A stretch of 64,000 bases of DNA from the NCBI RefSeq assembly GCF_004349065.1, contig NZ_SMKZ01000025.1, positions 25,044 to 89,043 of the forward strand, read 5' to 3'. This DNA is from Jiangella asiatica. GTDB lineage: Bacteria > Actinomycetota > Actinomycetes > Jiangellales > Jiangellaceae. The position numbers and the translations under genes are program-made. This document shows, piece by piece, positions 17,250-25,740 of the stretch. The notes under the pieces are model-generated. The model did not search any database and was not told where the DNA came from. It saw only the letters and a program-made list of their open reading frames with translations. Numbering within the stretch: position 1 is the stretch's first letter; every line of letters starts with the position of its first letter.

Positions 17250-17719
17250 CAGCAGGACCCCGTCGTCTCGAACTCGTCGAGGACCGCCACCTTCGCCGCC
17301 GACGCGGACTCGGGATCGAACCGGTACGAAAGCCATTCCCGGACGAGCCGGCGAGCCAGCTCGATGCCGATGACGCGCTGACCCATCGCGAGCACCTGGG
17401 CGTCGTTGGAGAGGACGGAGCGCTCCACCGAGAAGCTGTCGTGCGCGGTCACGGCGCGGATTCCGGGCACCTTGTTCGCGGAGATCGCGACGCCGAGCCC
17501 GGTGCCGCAGATCAGCAGGCCGCGGTCGACGTCGCCGGCGGCGATCCGTTTCGCGGCTTCGATGGCGACCTTCGGGTACGGGGTGTGGCCGTCGGCGTCC
17601 ACGCCCATGTCGACGACGGAGGCGACCCCGGGATGCTGCTCGAGGTCGCGCTTGAGGGTCTCCTTGTAGTCGAAGCCGGCGTCGTCGCTGCCGATGACGA
17701 TCCGCAGGGGCTGGAGCAC
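17249..17719 (-). CDS. eryI: RpiB paralogue, D-erythrulose-4-phosphate isomerase
   Basis: 156-residue RpiB/LacAB-family isomerase. The catalytic cysteine C71 sits in [17 protein letters not shown], and the family's GIRA follows. The N-terminal GSDDAGF has Asp where ribose-5-phosphate isomerase B usually has His, a difference that fits a changed substrate. EryI converts D-erythrulose-4-P to D-erythrose-4-P, which enters the pentose phosphate pathway. Start GTG 17719 is one base after the lerK stop, with AAGGA 7 nt upstream. It lies between the kinase and lerI, the same three-gene set known from tetritol and apiose catabolism. Confidence 0.85.
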   Translation of the reverse strand: MLQPLRIVIGSDDAGFDYKETLKRDLEQHPGVASVVDMGVDADGHTPYPKVAIEAAKRIAAGDVDRGLLICGTGLGVAISANKVPGIRAVTAHDSFSVERSVLSNDAQVLAMGQRVIGIELARRLVREWLSYRFDPESASAAKVAVLDEFETTGSC

Positions 17720-17720
17720 G

Positions 17721-19463
17721 TCAGGTCCTTCCTGAGTCGTCGAGCACGACCGCCACGGCGGCGACCACGAGGGCGAGGGAGTGGGCGCCAGGGTCCGGGG
17801 TGCCCAGGCTCCGCTCGGCGTGCGGGCGGGCGCGACCCACCCGGGGAAGCAGGTCGGCGGTGGCGGCGGCCGCACGGGCCGCCGCACCGGCCGCGTCTGT
17901 CCACGCGGCAGCAAGGGACGCCCCGGCCTCGGCGGCCCGGGTCAGCTCGGTGCTGAACGGGACGAGCGCGTCGACGAGGGTCTTGTCGCCCACCGCAGCC
18001 TTGCCGAACATCATGACTTCCTGCGTCGCGGCGGCAACACCGGCGGCGACGTCGACGGCGGACGGCTTACGCGTGTCGCCGAGCCTGGCGGCGACGGCGC
18101 AGAGCATGACGCCCCACAGCGCGCCCGAGGTTCCGCCGGCGCGTTCGGACCACGCGTCGGCCGCGTGTTGCAGCGTCGTGCGGGCACCGGCACCCGCCGT
18201 CGCCGCGTCGGCCGCCGCGGCGAGGGCGGCGTGCGCGCCGCGCCGCATCCCGATGCCGTGGTCGCCGTCCCCGGCGATCTGGTCGAGCCGGCCCAGGTCG
18301 TCCGCGTGCGTGTCCATCGTCCGGGCGGTGGCCTCCAGGACGGCGCGGACCGTCTCGGCGGCGGCGCGGGACTCCTCGTCCGCCGGCGGGACGGTGACCG
18401 GGCCGCCGGCGGAGGTCGTCACCGTCGTCGTCGCATCCTGTCGTGGCGCCGGTGCGACCGCGCCGCGGCGGTACGCGGGTGTGTCGACGGGCGTGTCCCA
18501 CAGCCGCTCCAGCTCGTCGTCGAGCCAGAACAGCGTCAGCGACGTGCCGGCCAGGTCGAAGCTCGTGCAGTACTCGCCCACGTGCGGGTCGACGACCTCG
18601 GCACCGGCCGCGTCGAGCAACTCCGCGACGCGGCGGTAGACGACGAACATCTCCTCGTACTTCAGCGAGCCGAGTCCGTTCAGGACTGGCACCACCCGCG
18701 CCCCGTCCGCCGTCGCCACGCCCTCCGGGAGCTCGTCGAGAAGCTGGCCGACCAGCAGGTCCGCGAGGCCGTCGGCGGTGGGCACGTCGGTCTCGTCGAT
18801 GCCCGGCTCACCGTGGATGCCCAGCCCCACCGCCATCCGCCGGTCCGGGACGGTGAACAGCGGCTCCTCGGCGCCCGGCAGCGTGCAGCCGCCGAACGCT
18901 ACGCCGAACGACCGGGTTCGCTCGTTCGCCCGCCGCGCGATCTCGACCACACGGGTCAGGTCATAGCCGGTTTCGGCCGCGGCCGCCGCGGCGCGGAACA
19001 CCGTCAGATCGCCGGCGATCCCGCGACGCTTGTGCTTCTCGGCCGGTGGTGCGCTGAAGATGTCATCGGTGACGACGACCGTCTCGCACGCGATGCCCTC
19101 CGCGCGCAGCTTGTCCTGCGCGGCGTCGAAGTTGAGCACGTCGCCGGCGTAGTTGCCGTAGCTCAGCAGCACGCCGCCACCACGGTGTGCCGCCGCCGCG
19201 ACGGAGTACACCTGGGCTGCCGAGGGGGAGGCGAACAGGTTGCCCATCGCCGCACCGTGCGCGAGGCCCTGCCCGACCAGGCCGCCGAAGGCCGGATAGT
19301 GCCCCGAGCCGCCGCCGATCACCACCGCGACCTGCTGGTCGGGACTCACGGTGCTGCGCACCACACCGCCGGAAACCCGTCGCACGTACCGCTGGTGTGC
19401 CGTGACGAACCCCGCGATCATCTCGTCGGCGAAGTTGGCCGGGTCGTTCCACAGCCTGGTCAT
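17721..19463 (-). CDS. lerK: DhaK-DhaL fusion kinase, L-erythrulose 1-kinase
   Basis: 580-residue ATP-dependent ketose kinase with both dihydroxyacetone-kinase domains fused. The DhaK domain (1 to about 335) has the covalent-binding His H217 in IHGEPGID. The DhaL domain (about 375-580) has the Mg-nucleotide motif GDGDHGIGM (398-406), GGTSGALWG and GDKTLVDAL. In this operon it most likely phosphorylates L-erythrulose to L-erythrulose-1-P for lerI and eryI; use on dihydroxyacetone cannot be excluded. The ATG at 19463 has GAGGAGGG 5 nt upstream. It is the first gene of the six-gene operon and is divergent from the FCD regulator. Confidence 0.85.
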   Translation of the reverse strand: MTRLWNDPANFADEMIAGFVTAHQRYVRRVSGGVVRSTVSPDQQVAVVIGGGSGHYPAFGGLVGQGLAHGAAMGNLFASPSAAQVYSVAAAAHRGGGVLLSYGNYAGDVLNFDAAQDKLRAEGIACETVVVTDDIFSAPPAEKHKRRGIAGDLTVFRAAAAAAETGYDLTRVVEIARRANERTRSFGVAFGGCTLPGAEEPLFTVPDRRMAVGLGIHGEPGIDETDVPTADGLADLLVGQLLDELPEGVATADGARVVPVLNGLGSLKYEEMFVVYRRVAELLDAAGAEVVDPHVGEYCTSFDLAGTSLTLFWLDDELERLWDTPVDTPAYRRGAVAPAPRQDATTTVTTSAGGPVTVPPADEESRAAAETVRAVLEATARTMDTHADDLGRLDQIAGDGDHGIGMRRGAHAALAAAADAATAGAGARTTLQHAADAWSERAGGTSGALWGVMLCAVAARLGDTRKPSAVDVAAGVAAATQEVMMFGKAAVGDKTLVDALVPFSTELTRAAEAGASLAAAWTDAAGAAARAAAATADLLPRVGRARPHAERSLGTPDPGAHSLALVVAAVAVVLDDSGRT

Positions 19464-19489
19464 CAGCCCTCCTCGGCTTCCGGTGCCGC

Positions 19490-19536
19490 TGGTCCGACCA
19501 TACTGGCAAACCGGTTGACCGGTATTCAAGACCGGT
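19490..19536. promoter_or_regulatory. FadR/FCD operator and ACCGGT repeats in lerK-regulator gap
   Basis: TGGTCCGACCA (19490-19500) is a perfect palindrome that matches the core of FadR-type operators. Three ACCGGT hexamers follow at 19510, 19518 and 19531. The region separates lerK from the divergent FCD regulator and overlaps a TTGACC box (19515-19520) and TATCGT (19536-19541), which is 6 nt from the regulator's GTG. Confidence 0.65.
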
Positions 19537-19547
19537 ATCGTGGTCCG

Positions 19548-20300
19548 GTGCCCGCGTTCCGTACCGACCCCTCGTCCGACATCACGGCGGCACTCGGCAC
19601 GCTCCCGGCGGCCACACCCGTCTCGGAGGTCGCTCGGCGGCTCCTCGACCTCTTCACCAGCGGCGCGGTCGCGCCGGGGTCACGGCTGCCACCGGAGCGG
19701 CAGCTGGCGGCCACCCTCGGCGTCGGGCGCTCCGCCGTCCGGGAGGCACTCGCCGCGCTGGAGATCCTCGGGATCGTCGACGTGCGTGCCGGCTCGGGCA
19801 CCTATCTGCGCGGCGCGGTCAGCGACCTGCTCCCGCAGACGCTGCGCTGGGGCCTGCTCGTCGGTGAGCGCAACACCGCCGAACTGCTCGAGCTGCGCTC
19901 CGGGCTGGAGATCTATGTGGCCCGCCTCGCGGCCAGCCGGGCCGACGCGTCCCAGCTCGACGCGATCGGCGAGCACCTCGAACGCATGCGGTCGTCGGTC
20001 GGCGACCTCGACGCCTTCGCCCGCGCCGACCGGGACTTCCACCAAGCCCTGGCCGACGCCGCAGGCAACGCCACGCTGATCGACGTGCTGCACGTGGTGC
20101 GGTCGCTGCTCCAGGTTTATGCCGACCGCGCCGTGCACGACGACGAGCAGGCCCGGGTCGCGCTCGACGAGCACGACGCCGTCTTCCGGGCACTGCGCGA
20201 CGGTGACGAGGACGCGGCGGCCTCGGCGATGGCGGTGCACATGGCGACCGCGTCCGCGCGCCTGGCGGCGGAAGCACGCTTGGAGTCGCCGCCGGCCTGA
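19548..20300 (+). CDS. GntR-family (FadR/FCD) transcriptional regulator
   Basis: 250 residues. The N-terminal winged helix has the GntR signature (GSRLPPERQLAATLGVGRSA, then VREALAALEILG, about 45-80) and a wing GSGTYLRG. The C-terminal FCD domain (about 105-235) has helices with metal-binding positions, e.g. D in DRDFHQALADAAGN and later His in HMATAS. It probably represses the divergent lerK-apnL operon and responds to an acid intermediate such as apionate. The GTG at 19548 has no ribosome site but a TATCGT box about 7 nt upstream, so the mRNA may be leaderless. The consensus FadR palindrome upstream supports autoregulation. Confidence 0.88.
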   Translation: MPAFRTDPSSDITAALGTLPAATPVSEVARRLLDLFTSGAVAPGSRLPPERQLAATLGVGRSAVREALAALEILGIVDVRAGSGTYLRGAVSDLLPQTLRWGLLVGERNTAELLELRSGLEIYVARLAASRADASQLDAIGEHLERMRSSVGDLDAFARADRDFHQALADAAGNATLIDVLHVVRSLLQVYADRAVHDDEQARVALDEHDAVFRALRDGDEDAAASAMAVHMATASARLAAEARLESPPA

Positions 20301-20311
20301 CGTGCGGCGGT

Positions 20312-20500
20312 TTAGACCGCGACGTCCAACGGGAGTCGAGCGGGGCCGGAGCCCTGCCGGAACGCGGTCCAGGCGTGGGTGAGCCGGTCGATCGCGACAG
20401 GCAGCTGCTGGGGATCGGCGACGAACGAGAGGCGCAGGTGGTCGTTGCCGGTGCCGTCCGGGGTTGTCCGGCCGCCGGGCAGCACCCGCACACCGTGACG
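20312..20500 (-). pseudogene. Remnant of PLP-dependent aminotransferase (MocR-type) C-terminus
   Basis: About 62 residues on the minus strand resemble the extreme C-terminus of a class I/II aminotransferase of the MocR type: HGVRVLPGGRTTPDG, DHLRLSFVADPQQL, AIDRLTHAW. It ends at a TAA (20312-20314). Upstream of about 20500 the similarity stops and an aldehyde dehydrogenase remnant begins on the other strand. So the gene is truncated at its 5' side and is a dead fragment. Confidence 0.55.
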
Positions 20501-20504
20501 CGCC

Positions 20505-20748
20505 GGGGCGCGAGTGCTGACCGGAGGAACCCGCGAGGGCACCCGCATGCTGCCGACCTTGATCGACCGTGTCGCTCCCGACCATTCGCTGGCCACCGAC
20601 GAACTGTTCGGGCCGGTCACCGTGCTGCACCCGGTCGCCACCCTCGACGAGGCCATCGACACGGCCAACGCGTGCGGCAGCAACCTCCAGACGGCCGTGT
20701 TCACCAGGTCGATCGACCGGGCGTTCACGGCGATCCGCGCCGAAGGTG
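20505..20748 (+). pseudogene. Remnant of aldehyde dehydrogenase
   Basis: About 80 residues resemble the C-terminal part of an NAD-dependent aldehyde dehydrogenase: VLTGGTREGTRMLPTLIDR, TDELFGPVTVLHPVATLDEA and LQTAVFTRSIDRAFTAIR. The Glu-Leu-Phe-Gly-Pro motif of the family is present, but the catalytic cysteine region and the rest are missing. It abuts the aminotransferase remnant and the end of the J-protein gene, so this is a scar of past deletion or recombination. Confidence 0.65.
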
Positions 20749-20761
20749 GTCTGCCTCTCGG

Positions 20762-21199
20762 CTACCATGCCAAGAAGATCACCAGGATGCGTAGGAGGGC
20801 GGGAACCCCGACCAGGAAGAGGACGATCAGCAGCAACGGCAGCACGCCCGACGACACCGGGGCCGGACGGGCAGAAGCGCGCTCCCACGGAGGGCGCCAG
20901 TCGGCGTCGGCGGCAGGCGGGCCCGGCGGTGGTGTGCGGGTCTGCGATGGCGGGCGGGACGGCTGTGGTGTGCGGGCCCGCGCCGGCGTGCTCCGTGGTG
21001 GCGTGGGCTCCCGGAGCAGCACGTCACGCGCGACGACGAGCCGCCGGAAGGCACGTGCGTCACCGCCGGTGTCCGGGTGGCCACCCCGCAGTGCCTCGCG
21101 ATGGAACGCCCTGGTCACCTGTTCCGGGCTCGCACCTCGCCGGACCCCCAGCACCTCGTGCGGGTCGACCCCGTCGAGCACCCCGATGTCAGCCTTCAC
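20762..21199 (-). CDS. J-domain protein with C-terminal membrane anchor
   Basis: 145 residues. The N-terminal J-domain (about 10-60) has the HPD motif in GGHPDTGGDARAFRRL, which stimulates DnaK-type ATPases. A Pro/Thr/Arg-rich linker (about 65-115) leads to one hydrophobic segment near the C-terminus (VLPLLLIVLFLVGVPALL), so the protein is tail-anchored with the J-domain in the cytoplasm. The GTG at 21199 is chosen because GGAGGTGAT lies 5-8 nt upstream. No operon partner. It probably recruits DnaK to the membrane; the client is unknown. Confidence 0.75.
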   Translation of the reverse strand: MKADIGVLDGVDPHEVLGVRRGASPEQVTRAFHREALRGGHPDTGGDARAFRRLVVARDVLLREPTPPRSTPARARTPQPSRPPSQTRTPPPGPPAADADWRPPWERASARPAPVSSGVLPLLLIVLFLVGVPALLRILVIFLAW

Positions 21200-21736
21200 G
21201 ATCGATCACCTCCGCGTGCGGCTACCACTGCCGTTCGCTACATATACGACGCCGCGGGACCGCGAGATGTGACAGGCGCACGCCCTGTACACCGCGCCTG
21301 TGACCGTTGTCTCAGCACCGTGCCGTGGGCGGCCTCGCCCCACGAACGCGACGGCGGACACCCGTAGCCCAGGCGCATCCGTTGGCCGCGTGGAGGAGGT
21401 TCGGTCGATCAGAGTGCGTCGCCGACTGCGGAATCGCTCGGCCCAGCCCGGACACCACCGCCGCAGTGACACTGTTCTGGAAGCGGAGTGGCCCGTCGCG
21501 ATCACTGCCGTCCCGACCCGTCGGCGGGTGCCGCGTCCACCTCGTCAGCATCCGCAACGACCCGCCGGGTGGTCGATCACCCACCGTCGGCATAGATGCT
21601 CATGGAGATCTCCGGGCGCCGTGGCCATTCGGCTACTCCTGCCCCGAGCAACCGCGCGCGGACGAGCGGCAGCCCGGTGAGCCGGCATGGACGACGACGG
21701 GCGTGCACCAACAAGGTCCGAGGCATGGACTCGATG
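21200..21736. other. Intergenic region without a supported gene
   Basis: 537 bp between the J-protein start and the ctaD stop. The readable frames are Arg/Pro-rich and lack ribosome sites and recognisable domains. I see no RNA gene, no mobile element and no strong hairpin. It must contain the J-protein promoter near 21215-21260, where AT content rises (CTACATATACGAC). Confidence 0.5.
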
Positions 21737-23479
21737 TCACGTGCCGTCCTTCCGGTCTTCTTCGGGGTCCCCCACATCGGCGGGGCCCAGTGTCTGGGTC
21801 AGTGGTCCGGCGTCCGCGGGTTTGCCCTCGGCCACTGCGGCGACCTCCGGGTACTTCAGATCGAACGCCGGGCGCTCGCTGCGGATGCGCGGCAGTGAGG
21901 TGAAGTTGTGCCGAGGTGGCGGGCACGACGTCGCCCACTCCAGCGAGTTCGCGAAGCCCCAGGGGTCATCGAGCTGGATCTTGGGCGCGAGCCGGGTCTG
22001 CCACACGTTCCACAGGAACGGCAGGGTCGAGGCGGCGAGGATGAAGGCGAACACCGACGAGAACTGGTTCAGCGTGGTGAAGCCGTCGTCGGGTTCGTAG
22101 TCGGAGTAGCGGCGCGGGAAGCCCTCGACGCCCAGCCAGTGGTGGACCATGAAGGTGCCGTGGAAGCCGATGAACAGCAACCAGAAGTGGATCTTGCCCA
22201 AGCGTTCGTTCAGCATCCGCCCGGTGAACTTCGGCCACCAGAAATAGAAGCCGGCGAACATCGCGAACACGACGGTGCCGAACACGACGTAGTGGAAGTG
22301 CGCGACGACGAAGTAGCTGTCCGTGACGTGGAAGTCCAGCGGCGGCGAGGCCAGGATGATGCCGGTCAGGCCGCCGAACAGGAACGTCACCAGGAAGCCG
22401 ACGGCGAACAGCATCGGTGTCTCGAACGTCAGCGAGCCGCGCCACATGGTGCCGATCCAGGCGAAGAACTTCAGCCCGGTCGGGATGGCGATCAACATGG
22501 TCATGGCCGAGAAGAACGGCAGGTTCACCGCACCGGTGGCGAACATGTGGTGCGCCCACACCGCCACCGACAGTCCGACGATCGCCAGGGTAGCGAAGAC
22601 CAGGCCCTTGTAGCCGAAGATCGGCTTGCGGCTGAACACCGGTATGACCTCGGTGATGATGCCGAAGAAGGGCAAGGCGATGATGTACACCTCGGGATGG
22701 CCGAAGAACCAGAACAGGTGCTGCCACAGAATCGCCCCGGCGACGGTCGGGTCGAAGATGTGCGTGTCGAGGTTGCGGTCGGCGAGCATCGCGAACAGCG
22801 CCGCGGCCAGCAGCGGGAACGCGATCAGCACCAGGACGCTCGTCGCCAGGATGTTCCAGGTGAAGATCGGCATCCGGAACATCGTCATGCCCGGCGCACG
22901 CATGCACACGACTGTCGTGACGAAGTTGACCGCGCCGAAGATGGTGCCGAAACCACTCATCGCCAGCCCGGCTACCCACAGGTCGCCACCGGCTGTCGGG
23001 CTGTAGACGGTGTTGTGCAGCGGCGCGTAGGCGGTCCACCCGAAGTCCGCGGCGCCGTCCTTGGTCAAGAAACCCGCACACACGATCAGGCCGCCGAACA
23101 GGAACAGGTAGAAGCTGAACATGTTCAGCCGCGGGAACGCCACATCCGGCGCGCCGATCTGCAACGGCACGATGATGTTGCCGAAGCCGATGAACAGCGG
23201 CGTGGCGAACAACAGCAGCATGATCGTGCCGTGCATGGTGAACAGCTGGTTGTACATCTGGTCGCCGACCACCTGCCGGCCGGGCGAGAACAGCTCGGCG
23301 CGGATGAACAGCGCCAGCACGCCGCCGAACAGGAAGAACCCGAACGACGCGATCAGGTACATGTACCCGATGATCTTGTGATCGGTGGAGGTCGCCCATC
23401 GCGCGACCACGTTGCCCTTCCGCGTCGGCCGCGTCAGACCGGCGCGCGCGGCAGCGGTGCGCTCCAGGAAGGTGGTCAC
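21737..23479 (-). CDS. ctaD: Cytochrome c oxidase subunit I
   Basis: 580-residue haem-copper oxidase subunit I with 12 predicted membrane helices; it holds the low-spin haem, the high-spin haem and CuB and reduces O2. Key sites: the haem His in [11 protein letters not shown], the CuB/Tyr loop FGHPEVYI, the CuB His pair WAHHMF, and the haem ligands in VVAHFHYV. The GTG at 23479 overlaps the ctaC stop (GTGA). Subunit III (ctaE) and the bc1 genes are not next to it, so this may be a second, accessory oxidase operon rather than the main qcr-cta cluster. Confidence 0.96.
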   Translation of the reverse strand: MTTFLERTAAARAGLTRPTRKGNVVARWATSTDHKIIGYMYLIASFGFFLFGGVLALFIRAELFSPGRQVVGDQMYNQLFTMHGTIMLLLFATPLFIGFGNIIVPLQIGAPDVAFPRLNMFSFYLFLFGGLIVCAGFLTKDGAADFGWTAYAPLHNTVYSPTAGGDLWVAGLAMSGFGTIFGAVNFVTTVVCMRAPGMTMFRMPIFTWNILATSVLVLIAFPLLAAALFAMLADRNLDTHIFDPTVAGAILWQHLFWFFGHPEVYIIALPFFGIITEVIPVFSRKPIFGYKGLVFATLAIVGLSVAVWAHHMFATGAVNLPFFSAMTMLIAIPTGLKFFAWIGTMWRGSLTFETPMLFAVGFLVTFLFGGLTGIILASPPLDFHVTDSYFVVAHFHYVVFGTVVFAMFAGFYFWWPKFTGRMLNERLGKIHFWLLFIGFHGTFMVHHWLGVEGFPRRYSDYEPDDGFTTLNQFSSVFAFILAASTLPFLWNVWQTRLAPKIQLDDPWGFANSLEWATSCPPPRHNFTSLPRIRSERPAFDLKYPEVAAVAEGKPADAGPLTQTLGPADVGDPEEDRKDGT

Positions 23480-24402
23480 CGGTCACCTCCCGGACTGTCC
23501 GGGTCCAGCGGCTCGTCGTCGTAGGCGCCGCGGATCGGCGGATCGATCAAGCCGGTCTGTCCGGCTTCGCGCAGGCCGTCCATCTGGTCCTGGTACTCCT
23601 GCTCGGACACCACCTCGACGGTGAATCGCATCGACTGGTGGAACACGCCGCAGAACTCCGCACACCGGCCCTCGAAGGTGCCCTCCCGGTCCGGCGTGAC
23701 CTGGAAGGCGTTCGGCTGGCCGGGAAACACATCCTGCTTCATGTAGAACTCCGGGATCCAGAACGAGTGGATGACGTCCTGCGAGCCCAGCTCGAACCGC
23801 ACGGTCTGACCGATCGGCAGGTAGAGCGTCGGGCGGTCGTTGATGGTGCCGATCTCGTGGACGTCCTCGTCGACGTAGTTGAACGTCCATGACCATTGCT
23901 GACCGACGACGTCGACCGTTAAGTCGGGCTCGGCGCGGATGTCGGTGATCTGGTCCTGATGATTCGCGGTGAAGTAGAAAAACGGCGCGATCACGAAGAA
24001 CGGCGTGACCGTGTAGAGGAACTCGATCGGGATGTTGAAGCGGGTCTGCTTCGGCAGCTGGTCGTTGCGCCGACGGTAGGCGATGACCGCCCAGAGGATC
24101 AGGCCCCATACCAGGAAGCCGACGGCGAACGCCGCGATCCACGCGCCGATCCACAGGTCACCGACCAGGGGCGCCTCCTCGGTCGCCGGCTCCGGCAGCG
24201 CCAAGCGCGACCACTCGTCGCGCTGCTCGGCCGAGCAACCACCCAGCAGGAGCGTCGCCACGAGGACGGCGGCGGCGGTCGTGCGGCCATGGGCACGGGT
24301 CAGGGCCCGGTCAGGCCCACGTTGGTCGCGCCGGCAGTCATGGTCGAAACGGCGGTCACTACTCGACTGACGATCAAACCTGCTCGCGGGGTTGTCGGCC
24401 AT
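23476..24402 (-). CDS. ctaC: Cytochrome c oxidase subunit II (lipoprotein)
   Basis: 308-residue subunit II carrying the CuA centre that receives electrons from cytochrome c. A lipobox (LLLGGCSA) follows a basic, unusually long N-terminal segment (about 50 residues). Two membrane helices ([19 protein letters not shown] and the segment around [12 protein letters not shown]) precede the cupredoxin domain with [19 protein letters not shown] and the CuA loop [12 protein letters not shown]. The ATG at 24402 with GAGGGG about 8 nt upstream is chosen over a longer reading. It is the first gene of the ctaCD operon. Confidence 0.95.
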   Translation of the reverse strand: MADNPASRFDRQSSSDRRFDHDCRRDQRGPDRALTRAHGRTTAAAVLVATLLLGGCSAEQRDEWSRLALPEPATEEAPLVGDLWIGAWIAAFAVGFLVWGLILWAVIAYRRRNDQLPKQTRFNIPIEFLYTVTPFFVIAPFFYFTANHQDQITDIRAEPDLTVDVVGQQWSWTFNYVDEDVHEIGTINDRPTLYLPIGQTVRFELGSQDVIHSFWIPEFYMKQDVFPGQPNAFQVTPDREGTFEGRCAEFCGVFHQSMRFTVEVVSEQEYQDQMDGLREAGQTGLIDPPIRGAYDDEPLDPDSPGGDR

Positions 24403-24815
24403 GTCTGATGCCCCTCTGCGGCCGTTGTACTGGTTCGACGTGCCTCCTGAACCGTCGGGCTGCCGCACGAGTACCCGTCGGCACACCGTTTACTCACGAG
24501 GACCACGAGCGATTCGTCTCACATCCCTGGTGCGACACCGGCGGTAGCCGAAAACTTTCCCCTGGGCAGGTCTGAACAGCAGCACAGCCCAGCACTGCTC
24601 CCGCCGCCGGCGGCGAGCATGCAGAGTCCACCACCGGCGGTGAGCAGCAACGCGATCGAATCAGCGAATCGCGTGATCATCTAGGTCAGCAGCGTGAGTG
24701 GCGGCGCCGCAACCTCACGCCGAGCCGCCGTGTGTTTCAACGCGACCCGTGAGTCGTCACCGTCGCGGCCGTCCTCACTCGGGCGTGAGACCGATCCGGC
24801 CGGCGGCCGGCGCTA
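24403..24815. other. Intergenic region upstream of ctaC
   Basis: 413 bp between the stop of a small gene and ctaC, both on the minus strand. It must hold the ctaC promoter. Short GC palindromes are present near 24602-24613, but I see no gene, RNA or repeated element. The region 24690-24815 (downstream of the small gene) contains a GTGAG...CTCAC pair that might be a weak terminator. Confidence 0.4.
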
Positions 24816-25010
24816 TCAACGGTCTCCGGCCGTGAGGTGTTCCTGCTGCTCGACCCGGCGCATGAGAACGAGGCGCTCGTCGAGCCGTCGGTCGATCGCC
24901 TCGACGATGCGGAGAAGCTCGCCAGGGTCGTCGCAACGATGGCGGTACTCGGAGAGGTGGCCCAATGTCCGGTCGACGTGGTCGATCTGGGAAGCGGCGG
25001 CCCAGGTCAT
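24816..25010 (-). CDS. Small hypothetical protein (64 aa)
   Basis: 64 residues, charged, predicted mostly helical (VEAIDRRLDERLVLMRRVEQ could form a short coiled coil). No cysteine or membrane segment. I do not recognise a family. It is accepted as a real gene because GGAGGAACA places a strong ribosome site 5 nt before the ATG at 25010 and the composition is protein-like. It lies downstream of the DUF4383 gene, separated from it by a perfect 36-bp palindrome. Confidence 0.6.
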   Translation of the reverse strand: MTWAAASQIDHVDRTLGHLSEYRHRCDDPGELLRIVEAIDRRLDERLVLMRRVEQQEHLTAGDR

Positions 25011-25054
25011 TGTTCCTCCGGCGATTCTTGCGACCGCTACCGGTCGAGTCCGTT

Positions 25055-25090
25055 GCGTCTCGCCCTCCGCGATCGCGGAGGGCGAGACGC
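25055..25090. terminator. Perfect 36-bp palindrome, probable terminator
   Basis: The left arm GCGTCTCGCCCTCCGC (25055-25070), the centre GATC and the right arm (25075-25090) form an uninterrupted 36-bp palindrome, able to make an 16-bp GC-rich stem. It lies 56 bp after the DUF4383 stop on the minus strand. There is no T-run, as is common for hairpin terminators in GC-rich actinobacteria. It could also be a protein-binding site. Confidence 0.7.
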
Positions 25091-25145
25091 CCTGTGTGCG
25101 CTGGTGGAGTCGGCGGCGACCGCCGGAGCCGGCTCACCGGCAGGG

Positions 25146-25604
25146 TCAGCCGGGTCGGCCGGTGGCGCGAGCGGTCCGGCTGAGCGTGACGCCGAGGAGG
25201 ATCATTCCAGCGGCCAGGCCGAAGTGAAGCCAGTCGTCGGCGTTGTTCATCGGGACGAAGTTGGCCGAGCTGTCGTGGTCGACGAACAGCCCGTACAACC
25301 ACAACACCGCGTAGATGACGCCGCCCCAGATGAGGAAGTTGCGCGCCCCACCCGCCGTCCGGGCCAGCGCGAGCCCGGCGACACCGAAGAGCAGATGGAC
25401 GATGTTGTGCAGGATCGAGACCTGGAAGACGCCCAGGAGCATCGCTTCGGACTCGTGTCCGGCGAACTCGATGGTGTCGAAGTCGGTGGTGATGCCGGGG
25501 ATGAAGCCCAGTATCCCGACGGCCAGGAAGACGACCCCGACGACGGTGGCGGCTGTCTGCACCGGGGTTGCCGTCATGCCGGTCTTGCCTACGTCGTTTG
25601 CCAT
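25146..25604 (-). CDS. DUF4383 four-helix membrane protein
   Basis: 152 residues with four predicted membrane helices: VVGVVFLAVGILGFIPG, a segment near VSILHNIVHLLFGVAGLALA, NFLIWGGVIYAVLWLYGLF and LHFGLAAGMILLGVTL. The conserved NxxHLxFG pattern (HNIVHLLFG) and the second His near WLHFGLA are typical of DUF4383 membrane proteins, function unknown. The ATG at 25604 has AAAGGA 8 nt upstream. It is on the same strand as ctaC/ctaD and ctaG, so it might be part of a stress or respiration block, but it has its own intergenic region. Confidence 0.85.
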   Translation of the reverse strand: MANDVGKTGMTATPVQTAATVVGVVFLAVGILGFIPGITTDFDTIEFAGHESEAMLLGVFQVSILHNIVHLLFGVAGLALARTAGGARNFLIWGGVIYAVLWLYGLFVDHDSSANFVPMNNADDWLHFGLAAGMILLGVTLSRTARATGRPG

Positions 25605-25740
25605 GGCACGGTCCTTTCGTCTGGGCGGCCGAGTCCGGCCTTCCGGGACGCCGGTTGTGACGTCCCGACGAGCGTTCTGGCGCGGTCGATACCCATCTCG
25701 GCAAGGACCATTCCGTCGACGAGTCGACGACGTGGCTTTT

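Noticed and set aside
17249..17719. Housekeeping ribose-5-phosphate isomerase B
   Set aside because: N-terminal His is replaced by Asp (GSDDAGF) and the operon context points to D-erythrulose-4-phosphate.
21200..21736. Several Arg/Pro-rich open frames in both strands upstream of ctaD
   Set aside because: No ribosome site, no recognisable domain, composition typical of antisense or random frames in GC-rich DNA.
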